29,124 bases of DNA from JBGZFC01 sp964346495 (GTDB lineage Bacteria > Bacteroidota > Bacteroidia > Bacteroidales > Dysgonomonadaceae). The notes under the pieces were generated by a model, which was given only the letters and a program-made list of their open reading frames with translations, had not been told where the DNA came from and did not search any database. The stretch spans positions 1 to 29,124 of the forward strand of contig CAYFUW010000017.1 in assembly GCA_964346495.1 (NCBI GenBank), given 5' to 3'. Positions within the stretch are counted from its first letter, which is position 1. Every line of letters starts with the position of its first letter. Shown here one piece after another: positions 16,582-23,256 of the stretch. The position numbers and the translations under genes are program-made.

Positions 16582-17175
16582 CTATTTTGATAGTTTTGTA
16601 ATCCATTTGGGAATCATCTTTTGTCGCTCTTCAATAAAACCTTCAAACTCTTCTTTAGAGACTAATCCAGAGGAGGTTAACAGAGGTTTTACAATAAATG
16701 GAAAAATTGTAAGCGATAAAATATTGACAATTATTGTAGGTACAGATGTTTCAATACCTTTTTCTCTTATCTGTTTTTCAACAATCGGTTGAGATAGCGC
16801 TCTGGCACTTTGCAGAGATTCATCAAAAACATTTTCATTGTTTTTAAGCTCATTAAGTACGAAAATTGGTAAATCTGGATTTTCAGTTAATAAGTTGGTG
16901 TAATAACTTACAAGCTTTTCAATTTTTTCTTCTATAGATATATTTTCGTCAGTAATAATAGGAGCCAACTTGCCGAAAAGCTCCATAAATTTTTCATTTA
17001 TAATGATTTTAAAGAGATTTTCTTTGCTTTTGAAGTAATAGTTCAAAAGTGCCAGGTTTATTCCTGCCTCTTCGGCAATATCTCGTGTACGTGTAGCTGC
17101 GTAGCCTTTCTTTGTAAACACCTCTTTGGCAGCTATAATGATTTTTTGTTCGGTTGTTAACTCTTCCATCTCCAA
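16582..17175 (-). CDS. TetR-family transcriptional repressor
   Basis: DNA-binding regulator of 197 aa. The N-terminal TetR helix-turn-helix spans ~12-60, with KEVFTKKGYAATRTRDIAEEAGINLALLNYYFKSKENLF split over helices 1-4. The C-terminal two-thirds is the helical ligand-binding/dimerisation domain, without recognisable ligand residues. As first gene of the efflux operon it most likely represses its own transcription and that of the pump until a substrate binds. An inverted repeat covering the promoter -33 box (17215-17243) is the obvious operator. The start could also be Met3 (17169); the promoter position implies a very short leader for the 17175 start. Confidence 0.92.
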   Translation of the reverse strand: MEMEELTTEQKIIIAAKEVFTKKGYAATRTRDIAEEAGINLALLNYYFKSKENLFKIIINEKFMELFGKLAPIITDENISIEEKIEKLVSYYTNLLTENPDLPIFVLNELKNNENVFDESLQSARALSQPIVEKQIREKGIETSVPTIIVNILSLTIFPFIVKPLLTSSGLVSKEEFEGFIEERQKMIPKWITKLSK

Positions 17176-17191
17176 AAATTTTATATTTTTG

Positions 17192-17223
17192 CAAAGATAT
17201 ATCGATTTTATTAGTTAAACAAA
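17192..17223 (-). promoter_or_regulatory. Bacteroidetes-type promoter of the tetR/efflux operon
   Basis: On the minus strand, TTTG (17220-17223) is followed after exactly 20 bases by TATCTTTG (17192-17199). This fits the Bacteroidetes -33/-7 consensus and is the best promoter in the window. The -7 element ends 16 bases before the ATG at 17175, so the leader should be only about 10-20 bases. Confidence 0.75.
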
Positions 17224-17243
17224 TGTTTTAATCATTTGTTTAA
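17215..17243. promoter_or_regulatory. Probable TetR operator (29-bp inverted repeat)
   Basis: Perfect inverted repeat with 11-base arms TTAAACAAATG and CATTTGTTTAA around a 7-base spacer TTTTAAT. One arm contains the -33 TTTG of the tetR promoter, so a bound dimer would block RNA polymerase. The match of length and position to TetR-family operators supports autoregulation. Binding is inferred. Confidence 0.7.
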
Positions 17244-17304
17244 AAATAGGATTATTTTTTATTGTTATTTATTTTTTTGATGAATATCGATACGATAGAA
17301 TATG

Positions 17305-17312
17305 TATCTTTG
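17305..17312 (+). promoter_or_regulatory. Putative -7 element (TATCTTTG)
   Basis: TATCTTTG on the plus strand, 33 bases before the DUF4382 lipoprotein start. A TTTG at 17276-17279 is 25 bases upstream, longer than ideal. A small inverted repeat TATCG-ATA-CGATA lies at 17285-17297 in the spacer. Confidence 0.5.
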
Positions 17313-17345
17313 TTTCATCAAAAATAGCATATAAACTTATCAATT

Positions 17346-18143
17346 ATGTACGCTAAAACATTTCGTCTTTTCATATTAATAATAGTTCTAATCTCTTTTG
17401 TTGGTTGTATAAAAGATGACAATGCACATACCTCACGATTGCGGGTTAAAATATCAAATATGCCAACCGATGTTTTTGAAGAATTTCATATGGAAATAGC
17501 AAAGATAGAAGTGTCGCATAAAGATTCAATCAGTAATTCAGATAATAACTGGACTGAGCTTGAATTCAATGGAATAGATTGTAATATTTCTAACTTATAT
17601 AATGGTAGATCGATACAAATACTAGATCAGTTTTTTGCATCAGGAACAATCAATCAGGTGAAAATATTTTTCGGTACAAACAACTATTTAGAAACTTCAA
17701 ATGGCAAATCTGAAATAGTTGTGCCTGATGATATTCAAAACAACGGATTTGTAGTTGATGTAAATCTTGCACTTCAACCTAATGTTATTTCGTATCTGAT
17801 GTTGGAAATAAATACATCTAAATCTGTTTTTAAAGATGGCGATGAGTATATTTTAAGACCTGTAATACGTGCTTTTTCCGAAACATTTGGTGGTTCGCTC
17901 AGGGGATATGTATTACCTGCTGAGGCAGAACCCAGGGTTACAATAATCAAAGATGAAGATACACTGTACACTTTACCAGACAAAACTAATGGTATGTTCA
18001 TGTTTAAAGGTTTAAATGGAGGCATTTGGGAAGTTAAGGTGATTCCGAATATTTTGGGATATAAAGATACCGTTTTTACAGATACCATTTTCTTTGGACA
18101 ATTGAGAGAGATAAAAGATAAAATAGTGCTTAGAGAGCTGTGA
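17346..18143 (+). CDS. DUF4382 lipoprotein with carboxypeptidase-regulatory-like C-domain
   Basis: Exported lipoprotein of 265 aa. Signal peptide with lipobox SFVGC (Cys21), followed by Lys-Asp-Asp. Residues ~30-170 resemble DUF4382: SRLRVKISNMPTDVFEEFHMEIAKIEV at the start, the family pattern of LxVxLTDAPxxxxVxVxIxxVEV, and a later RPVIRA-type end. Residues ~178-265 (GGSLRGYVLPAEAEPRVTIIKDEDTLYTLPDKTNGMFMF split by turns) look like a beta-sandwich of the carboxypeptidase-regulatory type. It is divergent from the efflux operon and shares a 170-base intergenic region with it, but no functional link is shown. Function unknown. Confidence 0.75.
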   Translation: MYAKTFRLFILIIVLISFVGCIKDDNAHTSRLRVKISNMPTDVFEEFHMEIAKIEVSHKDSISNSDNNWTELEFNGIDCNISNLYNGRSIQILDQFFASGTINQVKIFFGTNNYLETSNGKSEIVVPDDIQNNGFVVDVNLALQPNVISYLMLEINTSKSVFKDGDEYILRPVIRAFSETFGGSLRGYVLPAEAEPRVTIIKDEDTLYTLPDKTNGMFMFKGLNGGIWEVKVIPNILGYKDTVFTDTIFFGQLREIKDKIVLREL

Positions 18144-18144
18144 T

Positions 18145-18195
18145 GTGCGTGGTTTGTGGCTCGTGGTGTGGGCTACGTGTTACGAGTTGCGGGTG
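18145..18195 (+). repeat. GC-rich word-like repeat
   Basis: 51 bases beginning 2 bases after the DUF4382 gene stop, made of short related words (gtgcgtgg, tcgtggtgtggg, ctacgtgttacgag, ttgcgggtg). It is similar to strings at 4635-4647, 8164-8200 and, on the other strand, 10331-10381. Confidence 0.55.
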
Positions 18196-18217
18196 AACAG
18201 ACATTCTTGTCTGTTTT
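18196..18217 (+). terminator. Hairpin AACAGACA/TGTCTGTT with T-run
   Basis: Perfect 8-bp stem with TTCT loop (18196-18215), ending in TTTT at 18214-18217 and located 52 bases after the DUF4382 gene stop. It may terminate that transcript. It is also the first of a series of hairpins in this block. Confidence 0.5.
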
Positions 18218-18524
18218 AATACACCACGCGAAAGGATTCGCGCGGTAGCGTATCCTGCTGAGGCGCTTTTGTAAAGTGCGGTAAGTGTGTCAGCCGAAGG
18301 CAATTATTTGCTTTGCAACACATCATTCACAGAATGGCGCGAGCATAGCTTAGTAAAATTATGCTACGCACCACTCAAAATTGTAAATCGTAAGTAATAA
18401 GTCTTTACTTCTTTTTCTTTGCTCTTTATTCTAATCAGGAACAAATTTGGGTAAATAAACATCACTTCACAGATACTTTAATTTATTTTCACATCATTAC
18501 CGATAATATTTAATTACTTCTTTT
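18218..18524. other. Gene-free block with further hairpins and T-rich repeat
   Basis: No credible gene. Hairpins seen: CGCGAA-AGGA-TTCGCG at 18227-18242, a GCGCTTT-TGT-AAAGTGC stem near 18263-18279 with one wobble, GCC-GAA-GGC at 18293-18301, TTGC-TTT-GCAA at 18308-18318, AGCATA...TATGCT at 18342-18365. A T-rich repeat at 18383-18433 follows. The order (GC-rich words, hairpins, T-rich words) is the same as in 4491-4820. Confidence 0.6.
18383..18433 (+). repeat. T-rich dispersed repeat, copy 2
   Basis: Begins gtaaatcg, contains aagtctttactt and ends ttgctctttattcta. It aligns with the copy at 4722-4772 over its whole length with several mismatches and small indels, in the same orientation. 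Confidence 0.6.
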
Positions 18525-18532
18525 TATCTTTG
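18525..18532 (+). promoter_or_regulatory. Putative -7 element (TATCTTTG)
   Basis: TATCTTTG, 35 bases before the SPOR lipoprotein start, matches TAnnTTTG. No -33 TTTG at about 20 bases upstream. Confidence 0.5.
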
Positions 18533-18567
18533 TGTTCGAAAATACTTTATTACAAACATAAAAAACA

Positions 18568-19092
18568 ATGAAACAGATGAAGAAATCATTTTATTTAATA
18601 ATGGCAGTTTCAGCCATTTTGGTTTTTGCTACTTCATGTAAGCCAAAACAAAGTGCATATAAACAAGTGTATCAGGCTGCAAAAGAGAAAGAAATGCAAC
18701 AGACCGCATCACAACCAACTGTTGTAGTTAAAGAAGCTGGTTCATTGCCACCTGTTGAAGTTTCGGTTAGAAAAGAGAGAATAGAACCGGTTTACGCAAG
18801 CGATGCATCCGGATTGAAAAAATATAGCGTAGTAATTGCTTCATTAAGCGTTAAGTTGAATGCCGAATCACTTAAAAGCAGAATGGAAAATGAAGGCTAC
18901 AATGTTATTCTTGCCCAAAACGAACAAGGTATGTATCGTGTTATAGTTGCAAGCTACGATGATAAAGAAACGGCAGCACTAAAACGTGATGAAATTTACA
19001 ATAAATACTCAGCATTGGGTTCAACGGAAGAGTTGAAAAGAGCTTACGGAGTTCCGTTCAATGATTTATGGATTTTAGATAGAGAATATTAA
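18568..19092 (+). CDS. SPOR-domain lipoprotein
   Basis: Exported lipoprotein of 174 aa. Lipobox FATSC gives Cys24 (Met4 is an equally good start). A Lys/Gln-rich linker (25-80) is followed by a SPOR domain at ~83-150: KYSVVIASLSVKLNAESLKS and GMYRVIVASYDDKETAALKR show the typical beta-alpha-beta repeat, with the paired Y-x-V-x-x-A-S-Y/L strands. SPOR domains bind glycan strands denuded of stem peptides at division sites, so a role in the cell envelope at the septum is plausible. A rho-independent-type terminator follows at 19120-19156. Confidence 0.85.
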   Translation: MKQMKKSFYLIMAVSAILVFATSCKPKQSAYKQVYQAAKEKEMQQTASQPTVVVKEAGSLPPVEVSVRKERIEPVYASDASGLKKYSVVIASLSVKLNAESLKSRMENEGYNVILAQNEQGMYRVIVASYDDKETAALKRDEIYNKYSALGSTEELKRAYGVPFNDLWILDREY

Positions 19093-19119
19093 TAATTCTA
19101 TAAGCATTTAATAATATAG

Positions 19120-19156
19120 GAGCTGCCTTTTATATATATTAGGTAGCTCTTTTTTA
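19120..19156 (+). terminator. Rho-independent-type terminator after SPOR gene
   Basis: Stem GAGCTGCCT/AGGTAGCTC (one G-U pair) around an AT-rich loop, followed by a run of T at 19150-19155. It starts 28 bases after the SPOR gene stop and ends just before the metallohydrolase start. Confidence 0.75.
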
Positions 19157-19162
19157 TATGAT

Positions 19163-19927
19163 ATGATGAAAATTAGATTTTTAGGAACAGGTACATCAAC
19201 AGGCGTTCCCGAAATAGGGTGTAGATGTGAGGTGTGTACTTCTGCTGACATGAAAGACAACAGATTGCGTTCATCTATTCAGGTAGAAACGGAAGGTAAT
19301 AACATTATAATTGATTGTACACCTGATTTTAGAGTGCAAATGATGCCTATACCTTTCAAAAAAATAGATGCTTTACTAATCACACACGAACATTATGACC
19401 ACACGGCAGGAATCGACGATTTGCGTCCATTTTGTCGTTTTGGCACAGTTGATTTGTATATGCAGCCAAATGTGAAAAATGCTATCGAAACCAGAATGCC
19501 ATACTGTTTTACTAATAATCATTATGGTGGAGTACCAGATATACAAATTAATGAAGTGGTTGATTTTGAGGATTTTTATATAAACAACACGAGGATTACA
19601 CCTATCAAAGTGATGCACTACAAGCTTCCGATATTGGGATATAGAATAAAAAATATGGCATATCTTACCGATTTAAGTCAACTGCCCGATGACGAGTTGG
19701 TAAAACTCAAAGATTTGGATTTACTTATAGTCAGTGCATTGAGAAGAACTCCGCATATCGCTCATCAAACTCTGGAAGAAGCAATTCTATTAGCAAAAAA
19801 AATAGGAGCCAAAGAGACCTATTTTACTCATATAAGTCACCAGCTGGGATTACATGAAGAAGTTAAAAATGAATTGCCTAAAAATATTTTTTTGGCATAT
19901 GATAATTTAGAATTACAACTTAACTAA
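19163..19927 (+). CDS. PhnP-like MBL-fold metal-dependent hydrolase
   Basis: Cytoplasmic metallo-beta-lactamase-fold hydrolase of 254 aa. Motifs: MKIRFLGTGTSTGVP at the N-terminus, structural-zinc cysteines C20-x-C22-x2-C25, metal motif THEHYDH at 74-80 (H75, H77, D79, H80), H152, D170 (YLTD) and HISHQ (~223-227). This set, including the CxCxxC site, matches the PhnP subgroup of phosphodiesterases (PhnP opens cyclic ribose phosphates), but no phn genes are nearby, so the substrate is uncertain. Tandem ATGs at 19163 and 19166 are equivalent starts. It follows a terminator directly, leaving only a few bases for its own leader; it may depend on read-through or an internal promoter. Confidence 0.85.
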   Translation: MMKIRFLGTGTSTGVPEIGCRCEVCTSADMKDNRLRSSIQVETEGNNIIIDCTPDFRVQMMPIPFKKIDALLITHEHYDHTAGIDDLRPFCRFGTVDLYMQPNVKNAIETRMPYCFTNNHYGGVPDIQINEVVDFEDFYINNTRITPIKVMHYKLPILGYRIKNMAYLTDLSQLPDDELVKLKDLDLLIVSALRRTPHIAHQTLEEAILLAKKIGAKETYFTHISHQLGLHEEVKNELPKNIFLAYDNLELQLN

Positions 19928-20001
19928 AAGATTTGTAAATATTTAACAGTTTAAGTACGTTTTTTACCAAAACAGCAATGGATTAGTTTAGCATTAATTA
20001 G

Positions 20002-20042
20002 TACCTTTGTTATTAAAACGATTAAACCAATTGATACTTTTG
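20002..20042 (+). promoter_or_regulatory. Two candidate -7 elements before the Tyr-rich gene
   Basis: TACCTTTG at 20002-20009 and TACTTTTG at 20035-20042 both fit TAnnTTTG. Neither has an ideal -33 box. The second would start a transcript whose leader begins with the palindrome at 20052-20079. Confidence 0.45.
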
Positions 20043-20051
20043 TAGTCAAAG

Positions 20052-20079
20052 TATTTGAGTAAAATATTTTACTCAAATA
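20052..20079. promoter_or_regulatory. Perfect 28-bp AT-rich palindrome in the leader
   Basis: Half-site TATTTGAGTAAAAT followed directly by its exact reverse complement. It lies 10-37 bases after a -7 element and 26 bases before the start codon. It could be an operator for a dimeric regulator or an mRNA hairpin acting on stability or translation. Confidence 0.65.
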
Positions 20080-20091
20080 ACCAATAAATAG

Positions 20092-20097
20092 AAGGAG
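20092..20097 (+). promoter_or_regulatory. Shine-Dalgarno site AAGGAG
   Basis: AAGGAG lies 8 bases before the ATG at 20106, at normal spacing. Most genes in this window have no such site, as is usual in Bacteroidetes, so its presence suggests strong or specially controlled translation. It fixes the start at 20106. Confidence 0.65.
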
Positions 20098-20105
20098 AGA
20101 AAATT

Positions 20106-21419
20106 ATGAAAACAAAACAAATTATTATCGCAGTAATGTTGGCAATTATTCCTTTTTGGTCTTTTGCTCAAGAATGGGATGATATTTATGCCACACCATC
20201 TCAAGATGGGGTGAAAGCCTCAAAATCTGATCCTCAAAAAAAGAAAGTTTATATATTGGAAGGTAAAGCTTCTGATATCAAAATTGAAGCAGAACAGAGA
20301 GATATTGATGAGTACAATAGAAGAGGTGCGGAAAGCTATGTAGAAGGTGAAGGGATTAGTCAAGATTCATTATACGAAGACTATGAGTACACCGATAGAA
20401 TTATTAAATATCACGATCCGGAAAACAGTATCAAAATAACAGGAGTGGATGAAGTAACTGTTATTTATGTTGATGAAAGTGATGTTTACTCAGATTATTA
20501 CAGCTATTATAGAGACAGAGGTTATTACGAATATTACGACCGTTACGGTATGGTAATACCTTGGTATAGAGTGTACGATGCTTCGAACTACGGATGTTGG
20601 GGATATTATGGATGGTACAATCCTTGGTATAGACCATGGAGCTTCTCATTCTATTATGGTCCATGGTATTACGGAAGTTGGTATTATGGTTCATATTATG
20701 GATATTATAGTCCATATTGGTACTATAGCAACTACTGGTATTATGGCGGTGGCGGATATTATAACGGATATTATAACGGATTTTATGATGGATACTACTC
20801 ATCTATAGGTAGTAACCGTTCAGGAAGAAGTAGTGGTACATTTAGAACAAGTTCTGCAAATAGTGGAAGATTATCAACATTGGCAGGTACATCAGGAAGA
20901 ACATCTTCAAGTACTCGCAGATTGGCAACAAGTAGCAGAATTTCATCACACTCTTCAAGAGATGCTTCTTCAGCATACAGAAGAAACGATGCAACTACAG
21001 GAAGAACAAGAATAGTTGATAATACAGGTAGAGTTGTGGATACCAGAACAGGTAGAACTATTGAAAGAAATACAACTACTCGTCCACGTCCCGAAAGTTA
21101 TAGCAATTCGACAACAACAACCAGACCTACATCTACTTATCAAAGAGATGTTCAGAGAAGACCTAATAGTAGTACCGGTTCTGTGAGCAGACCAACGCCA
21201 AGAAGGAATACTAGCAATCCAATGCCTACATATGGAAACAGACCGAGCAGAAACTCGTCATACTCAGGTTCATCCAGCTCTGGCAGTAGTAGTTCAAGAT
21301 CGTCTTCATTTGGCTCTTCATCATCTTCTTCTAGTAGCAGGTCGTCTTCATTTGGCTCTTCATCATCCTCTTCTAGCAGTAGAAGTTCAAGTGGAAGCAG
21401 TAGTGGACGTCGTCATTAA
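20106..21419 (+). CDS. Secreted Tyr/Trp-rich and Ser/Arg-rich low-complexity protein
   Basis: Function unknown; 437 aa. Signal peptide at 1-21 (MKTKQIIIAVMLAIIPFWSF, AQ), then EWDDIYA, which I recall from other Bacteroidales secreted proteins. Residues 22-118 are acidic and ordinary. Residues ~120-232 are extreme: between 161 and 231 I count 28 Tyr and 8 Trp in 71 residues, in YYG/WYYG units. Residues 233-437 are Ser, Arg and Thr rich, disordered, with a 14-residue near-repeat (SSRSSSFGSSSSSS type) at about 398-427 encoded by a 42-base tandem duplication. No T9SS domain, barrel or anchor is evident. It resembles structural, adhesive or amyloid-prone matrix proteins in composition only. Its leader has a perfect palindrome and a Shine-Dalgarno site. 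The downstream OmpP1-like gene begins 88 bases on. Confidence 0.8.
   Translation: MKTKQIIIAVMLAIIPFWSFAQEWDDIYATPSQDGVKASKSDPQKKKVYILEGKASDIKIEAEQRDIDEYNRRGAESYVEGEGISQDSLYEDYEYTDRIIKYHDPENSIKITGVDEVTVIYVDESDVYSDYYSYYRDRGYYEYYDRYGMVIPWYRVYDASNYGCWGYYGWYNPWYRPWSFSFYYGPWYYGSWYYGSYYGYYSPYWYYSNYWYYGGGGYYNGYYNGFYDGYYSSIGSNRSGRSSGTFRTSSANSGRLSTLAGTSGRTSSSTRRLATSSRISSHSSRDASSAYRRNDATTGRTRIVDNTGRVVDTRTGRTIERNTTTRPRPESYSNSTTTTRPTSTYQRDVQRRPNSSTGSVSRPTPRRNTSNPMPTYGNRPSRNSSYSGSSSSGSSSSRSSSFGSSSSSSSSRSSSFGSSSSSSSSRSSSGSSSGRRH
21300..21383 (+). repeat. 42-base in-frame tandem duplication in the Ser-rich tail
   Basis: The 41-base string from 21300 (tcgtcttcatttggctcttc onwards) recurs at 21342 with only a few substitutions, a period of 42 bases or 14 codons. 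It keeps the reading frame and adds one SRSSSFG-polySer unit. Confidence 0.75.
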
Positions 21420-21507
21420 TAAAATAGTTAAATTGAAGTCTATCGATTAAATTATTTCAAAAATAATTAGATAAAAAGTTTATTATAAAGCTAAATTCAT
21501 TCAGAAA

Positions 21508-23100
21508 ATGAAAAAAATATCATTCATATTTGTTGTATTATTTTTGTTGTCAGGCTACATATTTTCTCAAGGTGAAATTGATGCCATTAAATATTCGACA
21601 AAAGATTTGACCGGAACCGCACGTTCTATGGCAATGGGAGGCTCTTTTGGTGCATTAGGAGGTGATATGACAGGTGTATCTACAAATCCTGCAGGTATTG
21701 GGGTTTATAGAAGTTCTGAGATATCAGGTACATTTGGCACTGAAACAAATAAGCTATCCGTAGATAATGACACTGAATCAATAAAGATTTCCGGTGCCGG
21801 CAATATTGGATTAGTAGGATATTTTCCTTTGCGTAACGAATCGGTTCCAATGATTAATTTTGGTTTTTCGTATAATAGGCAAAATAGCTTTGACAGGAAT
21901 ATTAAAGCAGCAGGAAGTGGGAAACATTCTCTGATGAATTATATTGCAGACAGAAGTTATGGTCTGGATCCTGCAAATCTTTTAATGCCTGATGAAAACA
22001 GTAACTTGCCCGATCCGTTTCTGAATCAACCGTGGCTTTCTGTATTGGCATATAACTCTTATCTGATTAATCCTAATTTAGACTTTGGCGGAGAATACAG
22101 CTATTATCCACTTATTGAACAAAATGAATTAGTGAATAATCAAATCAAAGCACGTGAAAGAGGTAATATTGATAATTATGATTTTACAATTGGTACTAGC
22201 ATTAATAATAAATTAAATGTCGGATTATCTCTTATTGTGTCTGAAGTTTCGAATTATCAATATTCTGATTACAAAGAGGAGTTTAGTAAAGGTAATTATA
22301 TATTGAGTAATGAATTATCAGTTAAAGGAGCTGGGTTTGGAGCTAAGTTTGGTTTTATTTACAGACCTGTAAACTCATTAAGAATTGGTATTGCTTATCA
22401 TACACCTATGCGATATTCAATGCAAGAGTATTATCAGGCACAAATTGATGATGCATTAAATGAAGTTGCAGACTTAACAAATGAAATACGTCCTGATTAT
22501 GGACCGGGTTCTACATATTCGGCTAAATTTACCAACTCGTACGATCTTATAACACCAGACAAATGGGTGTTTAGTTTGGCAAGAGTTTTCGGTAGCGTTT
22601 TTGCAGCTAATATCGATTATGAAGTTACCGATTATAGAAAAATGGAATTGCATACACCTTCAAACAGCCTTGATGCTGATAATTGGTACAGTGTTGATAA
22701 TAAGTATATAAATAGTGATTTTAAAGTTGCGTCAACCGTAAAAATAGGTATGGAATGCAGATTTACGTATCAACTATACGGACGCTTAGGCTATGCATGG
22801 ATGCAAAACCCATATAATGACAAGTTTAGAGAAGCTGGAAATGCTGCTATTTTTAATTCAAATGTAGTTCACGTTTTAGAAGGAAATACTAAATATTATA
22901 CCGGAGGTATCGGATATAGATTTAGTCCTAACTTTTATATTGATTTAGCTCTTATTTACAGAACTAAAACTGACAAGCTATTTGCATTTCCTAATATTTA
23001 TGCCGATGAAGACGCAACAGACTTAGTGGTGGATTCATCACCATTTGAAATGAAAAATAGTTTATTTAGAGCAATTGCAACATTAGGATATAAGTTTTAA
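21508..23100 (+). CDS. OmpP1/FadL/TodX-family outer-membrane transport protein
   Basis: Outer-membrane beta-barrel of 530 aa. Signal peptide at 1-20 (ending YIFSQ). The segment at ~36-70, GTARSMAMGGSFGALGGDMT then GVSTNPAGIGVYRSSE, is the conserved N-terminal hatch-like motif of Bacteroidetes OmpP1/FadL relatives (GGA-x-x-A-x-x-D-x-x-x-x-x-x-NPAG). The rest is alternating beta-strands, ending with a terminal aromatic strand (RAIATLGYKF), the barrel-assembly signal. FadL proteins take up hydrophobic compounds such as long-chain fatty acids; the Bacteroidetes members are little studied. It lies 88 bases after the Tyr-rich gene and ahead of a strong terminator, so the two may be cotranscribed. 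Confidence 0.87.
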   Translation: MKKISFIFVVLFLLSGYIFSQGEIDAIKYSTKDLTGTARSMAMGGSFGALGGDMTGVSTNPAGIGVYRSSEISGTFGTETNKLSVDNDTESIKISGAGNIGLVGYFPLRNESVPMINFGFSYNRQNSFDRNIKAAGSGKHSLMNYIADRSYGLDPANLLMPDENSNLPDPFLNQPWLSVLAYNSYLINPNLDFGGEYSYYPLIEQNELVNNQIKARERGNIDNYDFTIGTSINNKLNVGLSLIVSEVSNYQYSDYKEEFSKGNYILSNELSVKGAGFGAKFGFIYRPVNSLRIGIAYHTPMRYSMQEYYQAQIDDALNEVADLTNEIRPDYGPGSTYSAKFTNSYDLITPDKWVFSLARVFGSVFAANIDYEVTDYRKMELHTPSNSLDADNWYSVDNKYINSDFKVASTVKIGMECRFTYQLYGRLGYAWMQNPYNDKFREAGNAAIFNSNVVHVLEGNTKYYTGGIGYRFSPNFYIDLALIYRTKTDKLFAFPNIYADEDATDLVVDSSPFEMKNSLFRAIATLGYKF

Positions 23101-23126
23101 ATATAATCGCTCACCTTTTATTTTTT

Positions 23127-23160
23127 AAGTCGGATTGTTTTATAACAGTCCGACTTTTTT
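23127..23160 (+). terminator. Rho-independent terminator after OmpP1-like gene
   Basis: Arms AAGTCGGATTGTT and AACAGTCCGACTT (13 bp with one G-U pair) and a short loop, followed by a T-run (23155-23160). It starts 27 bases after the gene stop. The upstream A/T-rich side would also allow weak activity on the other strand. Confidence 0.88.
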
Positions 23161-23177
23161 GTTTAAAAGATTTGAAG

Positions 23178-23185
23178 TAAATTTG
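23178..23185 (+). promoter_or_regulatory. Putative -7 element (TAAATTTG) for panB
   Basis: TAAATTTG matches TAnnTTTG, 71 bases before the panB start and just after the preceding terminator. No clear -33 box. Confidence 0.5.
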
Positions 23186-23256
23186 TAGCAGACTTTTAAC
23201 GTGGAGTAAAGTCTATATAATCAGGTAACAATAAAAACAAAAATATTTTTTATAAT

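Noticed and set aside
19163..19927. Phosphonate (phn) operon member
   Set aside because: The protein is PhnP-like, but no C-P lyase genes are nearby, so the gene symbol was not assigned.
20461..21015. Long alternative frames (rich in Ile/Met/His or Gln/Glu/His) inside the Tyr-rich gene
   Set aside because: These arise because repeated TAT/GGA and AGA/ACA codons lack stops in other frames. The real frame has a signal peptide, a Shine-Dalgarno site and a full length of 437 codons.
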